Shown: positions 25,027 to 33,566 of the stretch, piece by piece | How positions within the stretch are numbered: the stretch's first letter is position 1 | How the letters are laid out: the number at the start of each line of letters is the position of its first letter | Source: Actinomadura sp. KC06 | GTDB lineage: Bacteria > Actinomycetota > Actinomycetes > Streptosporangiales > Streptosporangiaceae | Length of the DNA: 64,000 nt | Direction: 5' to 3' | NCBI RefSeq assembly: GCF_004348735.1 | Contig: NZ_SMKT01000023.1 | Location: forward strand, 1 to 64,000 | Notes under the pieces: model-generated | What the model saw: the letters and a program-made list of their open reading frames with translations, nothing else | Databases searched by the model: none | Told to the model about the DNA's origin: nothing | Position numbers and translations under genes: made by a program

Positions 25027-25444
25027 GCGTGGCCAAGGCGCGCTCCGGCTCCCAGTGGGCGCGCAGGGACGTGATGAGCCCGTCCTCGTCCACCGTGTAG
25101 ACGAGGACGCAGTCGATCGTCATCGTGGCGCCGTCGTCCGTCGTCGTGGTGATCGTCGCGACGTTGGCGCAGCAGGGGCCGTTGGCGAAGGAGTCGGCGA
25201 CGGCGAAGTCGAAGCTCGCGATGGTGGAGATGAACCCGTCCCAGAACGCCTCGATGCCCTCGCGCCCCCGATGCCCCTGCCCGTCGGGATCGAGAAACGA
25301 CGGCCCGACCGGGTCCTCGATCAGGGCGTCCGGCCCGAAAAGCCGCAGCCATTCGTCCTTGCGCCCCGCCATGACAGCGCCCATGGAGGCCCGCGCCGCC
25401 CGCCGCGCCGGATGCTCCTCGTCTATAACGTGTTCTCGTTTCAT
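25010..25444 (-). CDS. SnoaL-like/NTF2-fold protein
   Basis: 144 residues. The pattern AVMAGRKDEWLRLFGPDALI, EDPVGPSFLDPDGQGHRGRE and GIEAFWDGFIST is typical of the SnoaL-like cone fold, a small helix plus curved sheet forming a pocket. ATMTIDCVLVYTVDEDGLIT gives the final strands. Family members are polyketide cyclases, steroid isomerase-like enzymes or ligand-binding proteins, and sequence alone does not decide which. It follows the LLM oxidoreductase with an ATGA overlap and probably acts on a related substrate under the same KstR-like box. Confidence 0.82.
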   Translation of the reverse strand: MKREHVIDEEHPARRAARASMGAVMAGRKDEWLRLFGPDALIEDPVGPSFLDPDGQGHRGREGIEAFWDGFISTIASFDFAVADSFANGPCCANVATITTTTDDGATMTIDCVLVYTVDEDGLITSLRAHWEPERALATLTSAR

Positions 25445-26301
25445 GCCCGGCCGATGACCTTCTCCGCGTACCGCTCCAGGTGCTCGATCTTCGTATGCAG
25501 AGGCTCCCGGTCAGGCCCCTTTTCGTAGGGCATCCGGAAACCGACGATGACATCCGTGACGCCCTTGTCCTCCAGCCGCTTGACCCCGTCGGCCGAGTAG
25601 GCGTCCGGCGAGATCACGTGGACCTCGAACGGTTCTCGACTCTTTCCCTCGGCCTCACGAAGCCGGTTCAGCCTGGTCAGCAACTGGTCCAGGTCGCCGC
25701 CCCCCGCGTGCATCCACCCGTCTCCCCGCACCACCGCGCGCCGCAGCGCCGCCTCGCTGTGCCCGCCGACCAGGATCGGGAACGGCCTCGCCGGCGTCAT
25801 CTTGATCGCCGGAATGTCGAAGAACTCGCCGTGGAACTCGAAGTACTCCCCGCCGCTCAGCCCCCGCACGACGTCGATGGCCTCGTCCATCCGCCGCCCG
25901 CGCCGCTCCCACGGCACGCCCATGACCTCGAAGTCCTCCCGCCACGGGCTGATCCCCACCCCGAGCCCGAGCCGCCCCCCGGTCAGGCAGGCCGTCGACG
26001 TCGCCTGCTTGGCGACCAGCACCGGCGGACGGACGGGCAGCTTCAGCACGAACGGCGTGAACCGGATCGTGCTGGTCACCGCCCCCATCGCCGCGATCAG
26101 CGTGAACGTCTCGATGAACGGCTTGTCCTCAAGGAACTCCCTGCTCCCGTCCGCGGTGTAGGGATACACCGAGTCCGATTCCCGGGGATAGACGAGCGAG
26201 TCAGCGACCGACATGCTCGTGTACCCCGCCGCCTCCGCGGCCCTGGCCAGCGGCAGATAGAAAGACGGATCCGTCATGGCCTCGGCATAGGTGAACCTCA
26301 T
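25441..26301 (-). CDS. LLM-class F420-dependent oxidoreductase (Rv0953c-like)
   Basis: 286 residues. The start MRFTYAEAMTDPSFYLPLAR, then FTPFVLKLPVRPPVLVAKQA, GGRLGLGVGISPWREDFEVM and PFPILVGGHSEAALRRAVVR, closely follow the mycobacterial Rv0953c group of luciferase-like TIM-barrel proteins that use coenzyme F420. The substrate is unknown. It is the first gene of a pair with the SnoaL-like gene (4-nt overlap). A perfect match to the KstR consensus lies 11-24 nt before the ATG, tying it to a lipid or sterol regulon. Confidence 0.87.
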   Translation of the reverse strand: MRFTYAEAMTDPSFYLPLARAAEAAGYTSMSVADSLVYPRESDSVYPYTADGSREFLEDKPFIETFTLIAAMGAVTSTIRFTPFVLKLPVRPPVLVAKQATSTACLTGGRLGLGVGISPWREDFEVMGVPWERRGRRMDEAIDVVRGLSGGEYFEFHGEFFDIPAIKMTPARPFPILVGGHSEAALRRAVVRGDGWMHAGGGDLDQLLTRLNRLREAEGKSREPFEVHVISPDAYSADGVKRLEDKGVTDVIVGFRMPYEKGPDREPLHTKIEHLERYAEKVIGRA

Positions 26302-26311
26302 CCCCGAATAC

Positions 26312-26325
26312 TAGAACCTGTTCCA
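26312..26325. promoter_or_regulatory. KstR-type box upstream of the LLM oxidoreductase
   Basis: TAGAACCTGTTCCA fits TnnAACnnGTTnnA, the binding motif of the cholesterol regulator KstR, at every fixed position. It sits immediately upstream of the start codon, where a repressor would block transcription. Confidence 0.6.
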
Positions 26326-26373
26326 CTATCCCACCAGGGATCGTCCTGACCCATGCCCCGGACCCACAAAAGG

Positions 26374-26406
26374 GGCAGGGCGTGCGGTGGGGGCGCACGC
26401 CCTGCC
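26374..26406 (-). terminator. Intrinsic terminator of the chitinase gene
   Basis: Perfect 13-nt arms GGCAGGGCGTGCG (26374-26386) and CGCACGCCCTGCC (26394-26406) with a 7-nt loop lie 22 nt past the chitinase stop. On the transcribed strand the stem is followed by CCTTTTGTGGG, a short T run. Confidence 0.8.
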
Positions 26407-26428
26407 TTGGGGTGGGATTCTTGTCAGG

Positions 26429-29400
26429 TCAGCGGCGGAGGCCGCCTACTGAGGTTGACCTTGGGCTGTCCTGGGTCAGGACGTAGGACTTGCCTCCGAA
26501 GGTGAGGACGAAGTTGGACGGTGTGGCTATCGGTAGCTGGTAGCTCAGGGCGATGGTGGCCGAGCCGCCGTTCGGGATGCTCGTGTAGCTCGGCACTGTG
26601 AGGGTGGCTTTCTGGAAGTCGCCCTTCAGGCCGCCGACGTTGTTGCCGGTGTGGCCTGCCTGGACGGAGAGCGTCCAGCCCGTCTGCTGGGTCATCGACG
26701 CCGGCGCGGACGTGCCGTAGTCGAACTTGAAGGTCGCGCCGCCCGGGATGGTCTGGCCCGAGTTGTTGGTGATGCGCATCTTCGGGGTGATGGGGTAGTT
26801 GGCGTCGCCCACCGGGAAGTTGACCAGGTCGACCTTCACGTCGAGGACGTCGGTGGGCATCGTCGTGCTGGACTTGAGGTTCCCGTACGGGGCGGCGTTC
26901 TTGAGGCCGTCGTGGATCACGTTGATCAACGTCTTGCCCATGAAGTACTCGCCCTTGCCGTCATTGCGGGCCGGGTCCCAGGCGTAGTCGCCGGACAGTT
27001 CCCAGATCATGATGCCGCCGATGCCCTTGTCGGCCACGTACTTGGCCTTGGCCGCGAGCGACTCCTCGTCCTCGGTGGACAGGAAGACCTTCTCGGTGGC
27101 GTTCCACAGCCACGGCGTCTTCATGGTGCTGTTGTAGTTGCGGGTGTAGGTGCCGACGAGACGGTCGTCGGGGTCGTTGGCGGGGTCGAGCCCGTAGTCG
27201 CCGATGTAGGTGCCCTGGAGTCCCTTTTCGAGGTTCTTGGCATGCCACATCGGGTTGCTGCCCGACGCCATTTCCTTGCCGTTCTCGAGATCGTGCCAGA
27301 TGTTGTCGATGCCGATTCCGCCGTCGCCGCACGGCGTCGTGGAGCCGACATCGCCTGCGGTGCCCTTGGGGCACTGCTTCTGGTCGGGCAAGGCGGACTT
27401 GCCCCACAACCCGTTCGTGCCGCCCTGGACGTTCTTCCAGCCGCGGGTGTAGAAGGGCACGCCGATGTTGATACGGCCCGCCTGCATCGAGCCTCGGAAG
27501 TAGTGGTAGGCCCAGTCGGTGTTCAGGTACCCCATTCCGTAGGCGTTGTAGACGCCGCCCTCCTGCTGCTCGTTGTCCTTGCCGTCGTCGTACAGGGCGG
27601 CGTTGGGGCCGACGAAGTGGTTCCAGGTCCCGTGCAGGTCGTAGGACATGATGTTGGCGTAGTCCAGGTACGGGACGACTTGGTAGCTGTCGTGCCCGCG
27701 CAGGATCCAGCCGGACGCCGAGACGGCGGCGGTCAGCAGGTAGTGCTTGCCGTCGGCCGCGCCCGCCGCGTCCAGCTTCTCGCGCAGCGTCTTCATGAGG
27801 GCCACATATCCGGCCATCAGCTTGGCGCGCCGCGGGTTGGAGAAGGTGAAGTCGTCCGGGTGCCCGGCGTACTGCATCGAGGTGGCGTACTCGTAGTCGA
27901 TGTCCGCGCCGTTGAATCCGTACTTGCGCAGGAACTCGACGACGGAGTCGGCGAACGTGTTGATCTTCGCCTGGGTGTCGGTCATCGTGTAGAACCCGCC
28001 GGAGGCGACGCGGTTGCCGTTGTCGTCGATGTAGCCGCCGGATTCCGCCCAGCCGCCGATCGAGATCAGCGTCTTCACGTTCGGGTGCTGCTTCTTGTAC
28101 TTGTTCAGCAGGTTGAAGTGGCCCTTGTACGGCAGGCTCGGGTCCATTTCCGCGCCCGGAACCTCAGGCCATTCCATCCCGATCGCCGGGTTGGTGGGCT
28201 TGTCGCCGCCGACCGAGACCTTGTTCTGCTCGTCGACGTGCGCGAAGGCGTAGTTGAGGTGGGTGACCTTGTCCCACGGGATGTCGTTGGCGAGGTAGCG
28301 GGGCTTCTTGTCCTTGCCCGTCCGCCAGCTGGTGAAGTAGCCGATGGCGCGGCGCGGGTGGCCGTCGCCCATCTTCTCGCGGCCGTCCTGGTCATAGACC
28401 TCGCAGTACGCGGGGGTGACGCCCGGCGTCTGGTAGAGGCCGTCGGGGCGGCAGCCTCCGGTGCCGGCACCGACGGTGGCGGTCACCTCGTTGCTCAGCT
28501 CGGAGAACTGGCCGATGGAGTCCTTGGCGCGCACGGCGAAGCGGTAGCTTCCCGGGCGGAGGCCGGAGACGGAGGCGGTGGTGCCGGTGACCGACTGGGC
28601 GACCGACCCGTTCTGCAGCACGTCGTAGCCGGCCACGCCGTTGTCGTCGGTGGCGGCGTTCCAGGCGAGCTTGACGGTGTCGCCCTCGGTCGAGGAGACG
28701 CGCAGCTCGGCGGGCTTGGACGGCGGCGCGTCCTCCCCCGAGCCGGGGGTGGTGACGGTGACCGGGGCGCCGACCTCGGAGAGCTGGTCGGAGGTGTCGC
28801 GGGCGCGGACGGTGAAGGTGTAGCGGGTGTTGGCCGTCAGGCCGCTGACGGTGGCGGTGGTGCCGGTGGCGGTGGCCGCGACGGCGCTGCCGTTCAGCAC
28901 GTCGTAGTTCTTGACGCCCTGGTCGTCGGACGCGGCGTCCCACGCCAGGGAGACCGAGGTGGGAGTGACCTCGGTGGTGCGCAGGTTGGCGGGAGCGCTC
29001 GGCGGGGCGTCGGAGGGGCCGCCGTCGCAGGGCTGGCCGTCGAGCTTGCAGTTCTCCGGGCCGCTCAGCGTTCCGGTGAAGGACACCAGGAAGCCGAAGG
29101 AGGCGGTGCCGCCCGGGCTGATCGTGCCGTTGTAGTTGCGGTTGGTGAACGTGTGGTGGGTGCCCGAACTGGTGAGGGAGGCGTCCCAGTACGAGCCCAT
29201 CCGGACGTTGGAGCCGAGGTCGAACTCCAGCTTCCAGCCCGACGTGGCGCCGGTGCCGCTGTTGGTGATCGTGCAGGTGTACTGGGCGCCGCCGCCCCAT
29301 TCCTGGACGGTGCGGCAGGCGGCGGTCGGGCCCGCCGCGTGGGCGGGCGTGGTGATGGCCACGGAGAGGCCGAACATCAGGAGCAGCGCGGTGACTCCGG

Positions 29401-29434
29401 CGAAGATCCTCCGGAGGGGGGGTCTGGTGCGCAC
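26429..29434 (-). CDS. Secreted multidomain GH18 chitinase (CBM2-FN3-FN3-GH18)
   Basis: 1001 residues from a GTG at 29434, which has AAGGGAAC upstream; an in-frame TTG at 29455 is the longer choice. A Sec signal ends PAHA-AGPTA at about residue 33. Domains in order: CBM2-like cellulose/chitin-binding module (about 35-130), two FN3 domains (about 145-230 and 238-320), a GH18 barrel (about 360-815), and a C-terminal beta domain of the ChiC/CBM2 kind. The active site reads NGADIDYE (Asp511, Asp513, Glu515), so the acid Glu is present but the first Asp of DxxDxDxE is Asn. It should hydrolyse chitin outside the cell. It is monocistronic, with its own terminator. Confidence 0.92.
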   Translation of the reverse strand: MRTRPPLRRIFAGVTALLLMFGLSVAITTPAHAAGPTAACRTVQEWGGGAQYTCTITNSGTGATSGWKLEFDLGSNVRMGSYWDASLTSSGTHHTFTNRNYNGTISPGGTASFGFLVSFTGTLSGPENCKLDGQPCDGGPSDAPPSAPANLRTTEVTPTSVSLAWDAASDDQGVKNYDVLNGSAVAATATGTTATVSGLTANTRYTFTVRARDTSDQLSEVGAPVTVTTPGSGEDAPPSKPAELRVSSTEGDTVKLAWNAATDDNGVAGYDVLQNGSVAQSVTGTTASVSGLRPGSYRFAVRAKDSIGQFSELSNEVTATVGAGTGGCRPDGLYQTPGVTPAYCEVYDQDGREKMGDGHPRRAIGYFTSWRTGKDKKPRYLANDIPWDKVTHLNYAFAHVDEQNKVSVGGDKPTNPAIGMEWPEVPGAEMDPSLPYKGHFNLLNKYKKQHPNVKTLISIGGWAESGGYIDDNGNRVASGGFYTMTDTQAKINTFADSVVEFLRKYGFNGADIDYEYATSMQYAGHPDDFTFSNPRRAKLMAGYVALMKTLREKLDAAGAADGKHYLLTAAVSASGWILRGHDSYQVVPYLDYANIMSYDLHGTWNHFVGPNAALYDDGKDNEQQEGGVYNAYGMGYLNTDWAYHYFRGSMQAGRINIGVPFYTRGWKNVQGGTNGLWGKSALPDQKQCPKGTAGDVGSTTPCGDGGIGIDNIWHDLENGKEMASGSNPMWHAKNLEKGLQGTYIGDYGLDPANDPDDRLVGTYTRNYNSTMKTPWLWNATEKVFLSTEDEESLAAKAKYVADKGIGGIMIWELSGDYAWDPARNDGKGEYFMGKTLINVIHDGLKNAAPYGNLKSSTTMPTDVLDVKVDLVNFPVGDANYPITPKMRITNNSGQTIPGGATFKFDYGTSAPASMTQQTGWTLSVQAGHTGNNVGGLKGDFQKATLTVPSYTSIPNGGSATIALSYQLPIATPSNFVLTFGGKSYVLTQDSPRSTSVGGLRR

Positions 29435-29456
29435 GGCTATCTCAGTTCCCTTCAAT

Positions 29457-29477
29457 AATTAGGAAACTATACTAATT
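29457..29477. promoter_or_regulatory. Inverted repeat in the chitinase promoter
   Basis: AATTAG (29457-29462) and CTAATT (29472-29477) flank GAAACTATA, just before the chitinase start. The position and AT-rich dyad suggest an operator for a carbon-source regulator. The assignment is by position only. The remaining 29478-29656 shows no gene. Confidence 0.4.
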
Positions 29478-29656
29478 GTGAGGAACATAACCGCACTTCA
29501 AGCGGCATGCAAGGACCAAATTTCAAGGGTGACATTCAGTGGAAACCGGTCCAGCATGCGGACCAGACCAGTGCGGGCGACGCTCCGGAACCGGCGTGCG
29601 GAGCCGAATCGGGCGGCTCGCGACGTGGCCGTTCAGCGGCCCATCAGCGCATAGAA

Positions 29657-29688
29657 ACGGCCGCCGCGGTCGTGTCCGCGGCGGCCGT
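29657..29688 (-). terminator. Intrinsic terminator after the sugar ABC operon
   Basis: Perfect 13-nt arms ACGGCCGCCGCGG (29657-29669) and CCGCGGCGGCCGT (29676-29688) with a 6-nt loop stand 13 nt past the stop of the ATPase gene, followed on the transcribed strand by TTCTATGCG. Confidence 0.75.
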
Positions 29689-29701
29689 GAGGGCGCTTCG
29701 A

Positions 29702-31204
29702 CTATCCGTGGTCGCCGGTGTTGGAGACCCGGACGATCGTGTGCTGGTCGAGGTCGGAGCCGGAAAGGCGGGCGGCGACCTCGCCGCGGTAGAAGACCAG
29801 GACGCTGTGGCACAGTTCGGCCAGCTCTTCCAGGTCGGTCGAGGCGAGCAGGACCACGGCCCCGTCGGCGGCGGCCTTGCGGATCAGGTCGTGGATCTCG
29901 GCCTTGGCGCCGACGTCCACGCCCCGGGTCGGGTCGTCGAGCAGCAGGACCGCGGGTGACGCGTCCAGCCATTTCGCCATGACGACCTTCTGCTGGTTGC
30001 CGCCGGAGAGCAGGCCGACACGCTGGTCCACGTCCCGGCACCGGATGCGCATCCGGTCCACGTGGCTGCGGGCCCGGCCGCGCAGCGCGGACTTGCGGAC
30101 GACCAGGCCGTCGCGGCTCAGGCCGATGGAGCGGACCTGGCCGATGTTCTGCCAGACCGGCTGGTCGAGCATCAGCCCGCGGCCGCGCCGGTCGCCCGAG
30201 ACCACCGCGACGCCCGCGCCGATCGCGCGGCGCAGGCCGCGGGGGACCGGGCGGTCGCCGGGCAGCCGGACGGTCCCGCGGGACGGCCGCCGGAGCCCCG
30301 CGACCAGTTCCAGGACGGCGAGGTGCCCCGCCCCGGCCAGCCCCGTCACGCCGACGATCTCGCCCGCCTGCACGCGGAGGTCGACGTCGGTCATCACGTC
30401 GTCCACCGACACCTTGTCGAGCCGCAGTTCGCGGCCGTTCCCGGCCTGCGGCGGGACGGGCGGCGGCGCCGCCTCCCGCTCGGGCCGGGGGCCGAGCATC
30501 GCCGAGACGATGTCGTCGATGCGCAGGTCGGCGCGGTCGGCGCCGCTGAGCACCGTGTCGCCGTCCCGCAGCACCGTGATCGTGTCGCAGAGCTGCATGA
30601 CCTCTTCGAGGATGTGCGACACGAAGACGACGCCGACCTGCCGCTCCCGCATCACCTCCAGGATGCCGAGGAGGCGGTCCGAGCCGTCCCGGTCCAGGGC
30701 CGAGGTGGGCTCGTCCAGGATGAGGACGCGCGGCTCGGTCAGCAGCGCGCGGGCGATCTCGACCAGCTGGCGCTGCCCGAGGGACAGCTCGCGGACGAGG
30801 GTGCGCAGGTCGACGTCCAGACCGAGCCTGGTGAGGATCGGCCGGGCGGCGTCGGCCATCGCGCGGCGGTTCAGGAACGGGCCCCGCTTGGGCTCGCGGA
30901 GCGGGAAGAGGTTGGCGAGGATGTCGAGGTCCGGAAAGAGGTTCAGTTCCTGCGACACGACCGCGACGCCGTGGCGGACCGCGTCCGCCGTGCTGTGGAA
31001 GGCGACGGGCCGGCCGTCCATGGTGAGGGTGCCCGAGTCGGGACGGATCGTCCCGGCGAGCACCTTCACCATGGTCGACTTCCCGGCCCCGTTCTCGCCC
31101 AGAAGAGCATGCACCGACCCCGGCTCGACGTTCATCGCGCCGTCGGCGAGCGCGGTGACGCCGCCGTAGGTCTTGGTGATGTTCTGCGCGCGGAGCACCG
31201 TCAT
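29702..31204 (-). CDS. Sugar ABC transporter ATP-binding protein (RbsA/MglA type)
   Basis: 500 residues with two ABC modules. Module 1 has a complete Walker A (LGENGAGKST), signature LSLGQRQLVE and Walker B VLILDEPTSA. Module 2 has a Walker-A-like loop VTGLAGAGHL that lacks the GKS/T lysine, a signature LSGGNQQKV and Walker B VLLLDDPTRG. A degenerate second site is normal for this class. It energises uptake of a monosaccharide or polyol together with the binding protein and permease encoded just upstream. One base separates it from the binding-protein gene, so it is the last cistron of the operon. Confidence 0.93.
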   Translation of the reverse strand: MTVLRAQNITKTYGGVTALADGAMNVEPGSVHALLGENGAGKSTMVKVLAGTIRPDSGTLTMDGRPVAFHSTADAVRHGVAVVSQELNLFPDLDILANLFPLREPKRGPFLNRRAMADAARPILTRLGLDVDLRTLVRELSLGQRQLVEIARALLTEPRVLILDEPTSALDRDGSDRLLGILEVMRERQVGVVFVSHILEEVMQLCDTITVLRDGDTVLSGADRADLRIDDIVSAMLGPRPEREAAPPPVPPQAGNGRELRLDKVSVDDVMTDVDLRVQAGEIVGVTGLAGAGHLAVLELVAGLRRPSRGTVRLPGDRPVPRGLRRAIGAGVAVVSGDRRGRGLMLDQPVWQNIGQVRSIGLSRDGLVVRKSALRGRARSHVDRMRIRCRDVDQRVGLLSGGNQQKVVMAKWLDASPAVLLLDDPTRGVDVGAKAEIHDLIRKAAADGAVVLLASTDLEELAELCHSVLVFYRGEVAARLSGSDLDQHTIVRVSNTGDHG

Positions 31205-31205
31205 G

Positions 31206-32270
31206 TCAGTTGGCCTGGTTCAGCGGCTTGAGGTACTGGCCGGGGTTGCCGACCTGCTTCTCGGCGAGGGCCTTGAAGTAGGCGTTGCGGCTCTGCTCGT
31301 TGGCCTGGCGCTTCATGACCTCGTCGATGTTGCCGGAGTTGACGACGAGGGTGCCGGGGTTCCACCAGCCCTCGGGCAGCTTCTTGCCCTCGCGCTTGCT
31401 CTGGATCAGCAGCGCGATCGACACGTAGCCCTTCAGCCAGTGCTCGGGCGAGGACAGGGCGAACAGGGACCCGTCCTTGACGGCCTTCAACGCGGCCGGG
31501 TCGAGGTCGCAGGAGCCGGCGAGGAACTTGCGCCCGGTCTGCTTCTGGATGAGCGGCAGCGAGACGCCGTCCTGGGCGCCGACCCCGAGGTAGGCGATCG
31601 CCTTCGGGTTCGCCTTGACGATCGAGTTCCAGGCGTTGTAATTGTCCGTCGGCTCGGACTTGGAGTCGAACGGGCCCTTGATCGTCAGCTCGGGACGTTC
31701 CTTCTTGATGACGGCGGTGAGACCCTCGACGCGCTGTTCGAGCAGCCGCAGGCCGGGAATCGCGAGGCCGATGACGACCTCGCCCTTGGTGCCCGCCGGG
31801 ACGTTCTTGACGAACTCCTCGCCGAGCGCGCGCCCGACCTCGGTGTTGCTGTTGCCGACGAACAGGTTCGTCTTCGTTCCGGGCGGCGCGGCGGCGTCCA
31901 CGGCGACGGTCTGGATGTCGCTGTCGGCGGCCTGGACGAGGGGGCGGTTGAACAGGTCGGGGGCGAGGGCCTGCAGGGCGATGCCGTCGGGCGAGCTGCG
32001 GATCGCGGAGCGGAACAGCTGGACCTGGACCGGCCCGTTCACGCCGGTCGGCGCGGACGCGTTGAGCGTCACATTGCCGTCCGCGTTAGCGGCCGCTTTC
32101 GCTCCGTAAGCCATTTCCTGGAACGGGTTCTGCGTAGTGGTCGCGTAAATGAATCCAAGCTTAAGCTTTCCTGACTTCTTCTCCCCCGAGCCGCCCGACC
32201 CGGAACCGCATCCGGCCAGGGCGACCGTGCCTATCAGCACTGTGGCCAGGGTCAAAGACCTGATCTTCAC
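31206..32270 (-). CDS. Sugar ABC transporter substrate-binding lipoprotein (RbsB type)
   Basis: 354 residues from a GTG with AGGAG upstream. A lipoprotein signal ends in VALAGC, so Cys20 is the likely lipidated residue, followed by a Gly/Ser linker. The mature part is a periplasmic-binding-protein fold of the ribose/LacI kind: KLKLGFIYATTTQNPFQEMA, then DGIALQALAPDLFNRPLVQA and TNLFVGNSNTEVGRALGEEF. It captures the sugar outside the membrane and delivers it to the permease. The ligand cannot be named. Divergent dehydrogenase genes next door suggest a polyol or aldose. Confidence 0.92.
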   Translation of the reverse strand: MKIRSLTLATVLIGTVALAGCGSGSGGSGEKKSGKLKLGFIYATTTQNPFQEMAYGAKAAANADGNVTLNASAPTGVNGPVQVQLFRSAIRSSPDGIALQALAPDLFNRPLVQAADSDIQTVAVDAAAPPGTKTNLFVGNSNTEVGRALGEEFVKNVPAGTKGEVVIGLAIPGLRLLEQRVEGLTAVIKKERPELTIKGPFDSKSEPTDNYNAWNSIVKANPKAIAYLGVGAQDGVSLPLIQKQTGRKFLAGSCDLDPAALKAVKDGSLFALSSPEHWLKGYVSIALLIQSKREGKKLPEGWWNPGTLVVNSGNIDEVMKRQANEQSRNAYFKALAEKQVGNPGQYLKPLNQAN

Positions 32271-32294
32271 TTGTTCTCCTTGGGGTGCGGGGTG

Positions 32295-33362
32295 TCATAG
32301 ACCGAGCTTGGCGTCTTCGCGCCGCCTGCGGCGGCGTACCAGGCTGTCCAGCGCGACGGCGGCGAGAATGACTCCGCCGGTCGCGAACGCGCTCCAGTTG
32401 GCGGGAATGTTGAAGTACTGCAGACCACTGGTGACCACACTGAGGAGCACGGCGCCGAGGCAGGCGCCGATGACGGTGGCGCTGCCGCCGCGCAGGGGCG
32501 TTCCGCCGATGATGGCGGCGGCGATCGCCTGGAGTTCGAACCCGGTGCCGATGTTGGGGTCGCCGGAGGTGAAGAACGCCAGGCCGAGCACGCCCGAGAG
32601 CCCGGCGAGCAGGCCGATCAGGACGAGGGCCTGCATGCGGACCTTCGCGATGGAGATGCCGGAGAACGTCGCCGCGTCCGGGTTGGACCCGATGGAGCGC
32701 ACCCGGTAGCCGAACGGGGTGAACCGCAGCACCAGGGTGAGCGCGATGGCGACCACGATCAGGACCCACACGCTCGTCGGGACCCCGAGCGTCTTGCCGC
32801 CCAGCAGGGTGAAGAAGGAGCTCTCCAGCGGCAGGCCGGTGACCTGCTTGCCGTCGCTCAAAGCGAGCGTCAGGCCGCGGAAGACCGACAGCGTGGCGAG
32901 GGTGGCCACGATCGCCGGGATGCCCACGAACTGCACGATCAGTGCGTTGATGAGACCGAGAAAGCCGCCGAGCACGATGCCGAGGACCGCGGCCGGCCAC
33001 GCCGGCAGCCCCTCGTTCATCATCAGGCCGGTCGCGATCACGGTCAGCCCGAAGGTCGACCCGACCGACAGGTCGATCTCGCGCATCGACAGCAGATACG
33101 CCATGCCACAGGCGAGGAGCCCCACGTAGACGGCCGACTGGAGGGTGTCCAGCAGCTGGCCGACGCGCAGGAACTCCGGATGCAGGATGCTGATGAACGC
33201 GACCAGGCCCAGGGTCGCGACCAGAACGCTCGTGGCCTCCCCGCGCCCGGCCCGTACGGCGAGCGAGGGAAGCTTCGTCTGGGTCAGCGCTGCGGCCTGG
33301 CCCCAGCTCCCAGGCGCCGGATCGACCTTTTCGCCGGTATCGGACTGCCGGTGGGCGGTCAC
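32295..33362 (-). CDS. Sugar ABC transporter permease (RbsC type)
   Basis: 355 residues from a GTG preceded by AAGGGAG. Eight to ten membrane helices are visible. The family segment GMAYLLSMREIDLSVGSTFG and the cytoplasmic coupling segment IGSNPDAATFSGISIAKVRM match RbsC-like permeases, where the latter contacts the ATPase. AAAIIGGTPLRGGSATVIGA is another hallmark. It is the first gene of a permease-binding protein-ATPase operon, which differs from the usual order with the ATPase first. A 204-nt gap separates it from the divergent GMC gene. Confidence 0.93.
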   Translation of the reverse strand: MTAHRQSDTGEKVDPAPGSWGQAAALTQTKLPSLAVRAGRGEATSVLVATLGLVAFISILHPEFLRVGQLLDTLQSAVYVGLLACGMAYLLSMREIDLSVGSTFGLTVIATGLMMNEGLPAWPAAVLGIVLGGFLGLINALIVQFVGIPAIVATLATLSVFRGLTLALSDGKQVTGLPLESSFFTLLGGKTLGVPTSVWVLIVVAIALTLVLRFTPFGYRVRSIGSNPDAATFSGISIAKVRMQALVLIGLLAGLSGVLGLAFFTSGDPNIGTGFELQAIAAAIIGGTPLRGGSATVIGACLGAVLLSVVTSGLQYFNIPANWSAFATGGVILAAVALDSLVRRRRRREDAKLGL

Positions 33363-33566
33363 TGGCGGCTCCCTTCTTCCTCCCCGATGGACGGTCCGGA
33401 AAGTCCACCGCCTTCTTCGCCGGTGCTCTTGGCTCTGGCGGAACAGTCCTTGTCTTTGGCGGCATGGCCTGCGATTTCCGGAATCCTACACAAATCCCCC
33501 CGAAGTACGCTCCGTTCTCGTCAGTACCGTGCGTTTCGCCCCGCATTCGACCCTGGAGGCCCTTGG

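Noticed and set aside
26651-29458. A 935-codon forward frame opposite the chitinase gene
   Set aside because: Val/Gly/Asp/Arg-rich shadow with no signal peptide or motif; the chitinase strand is unambiguous.
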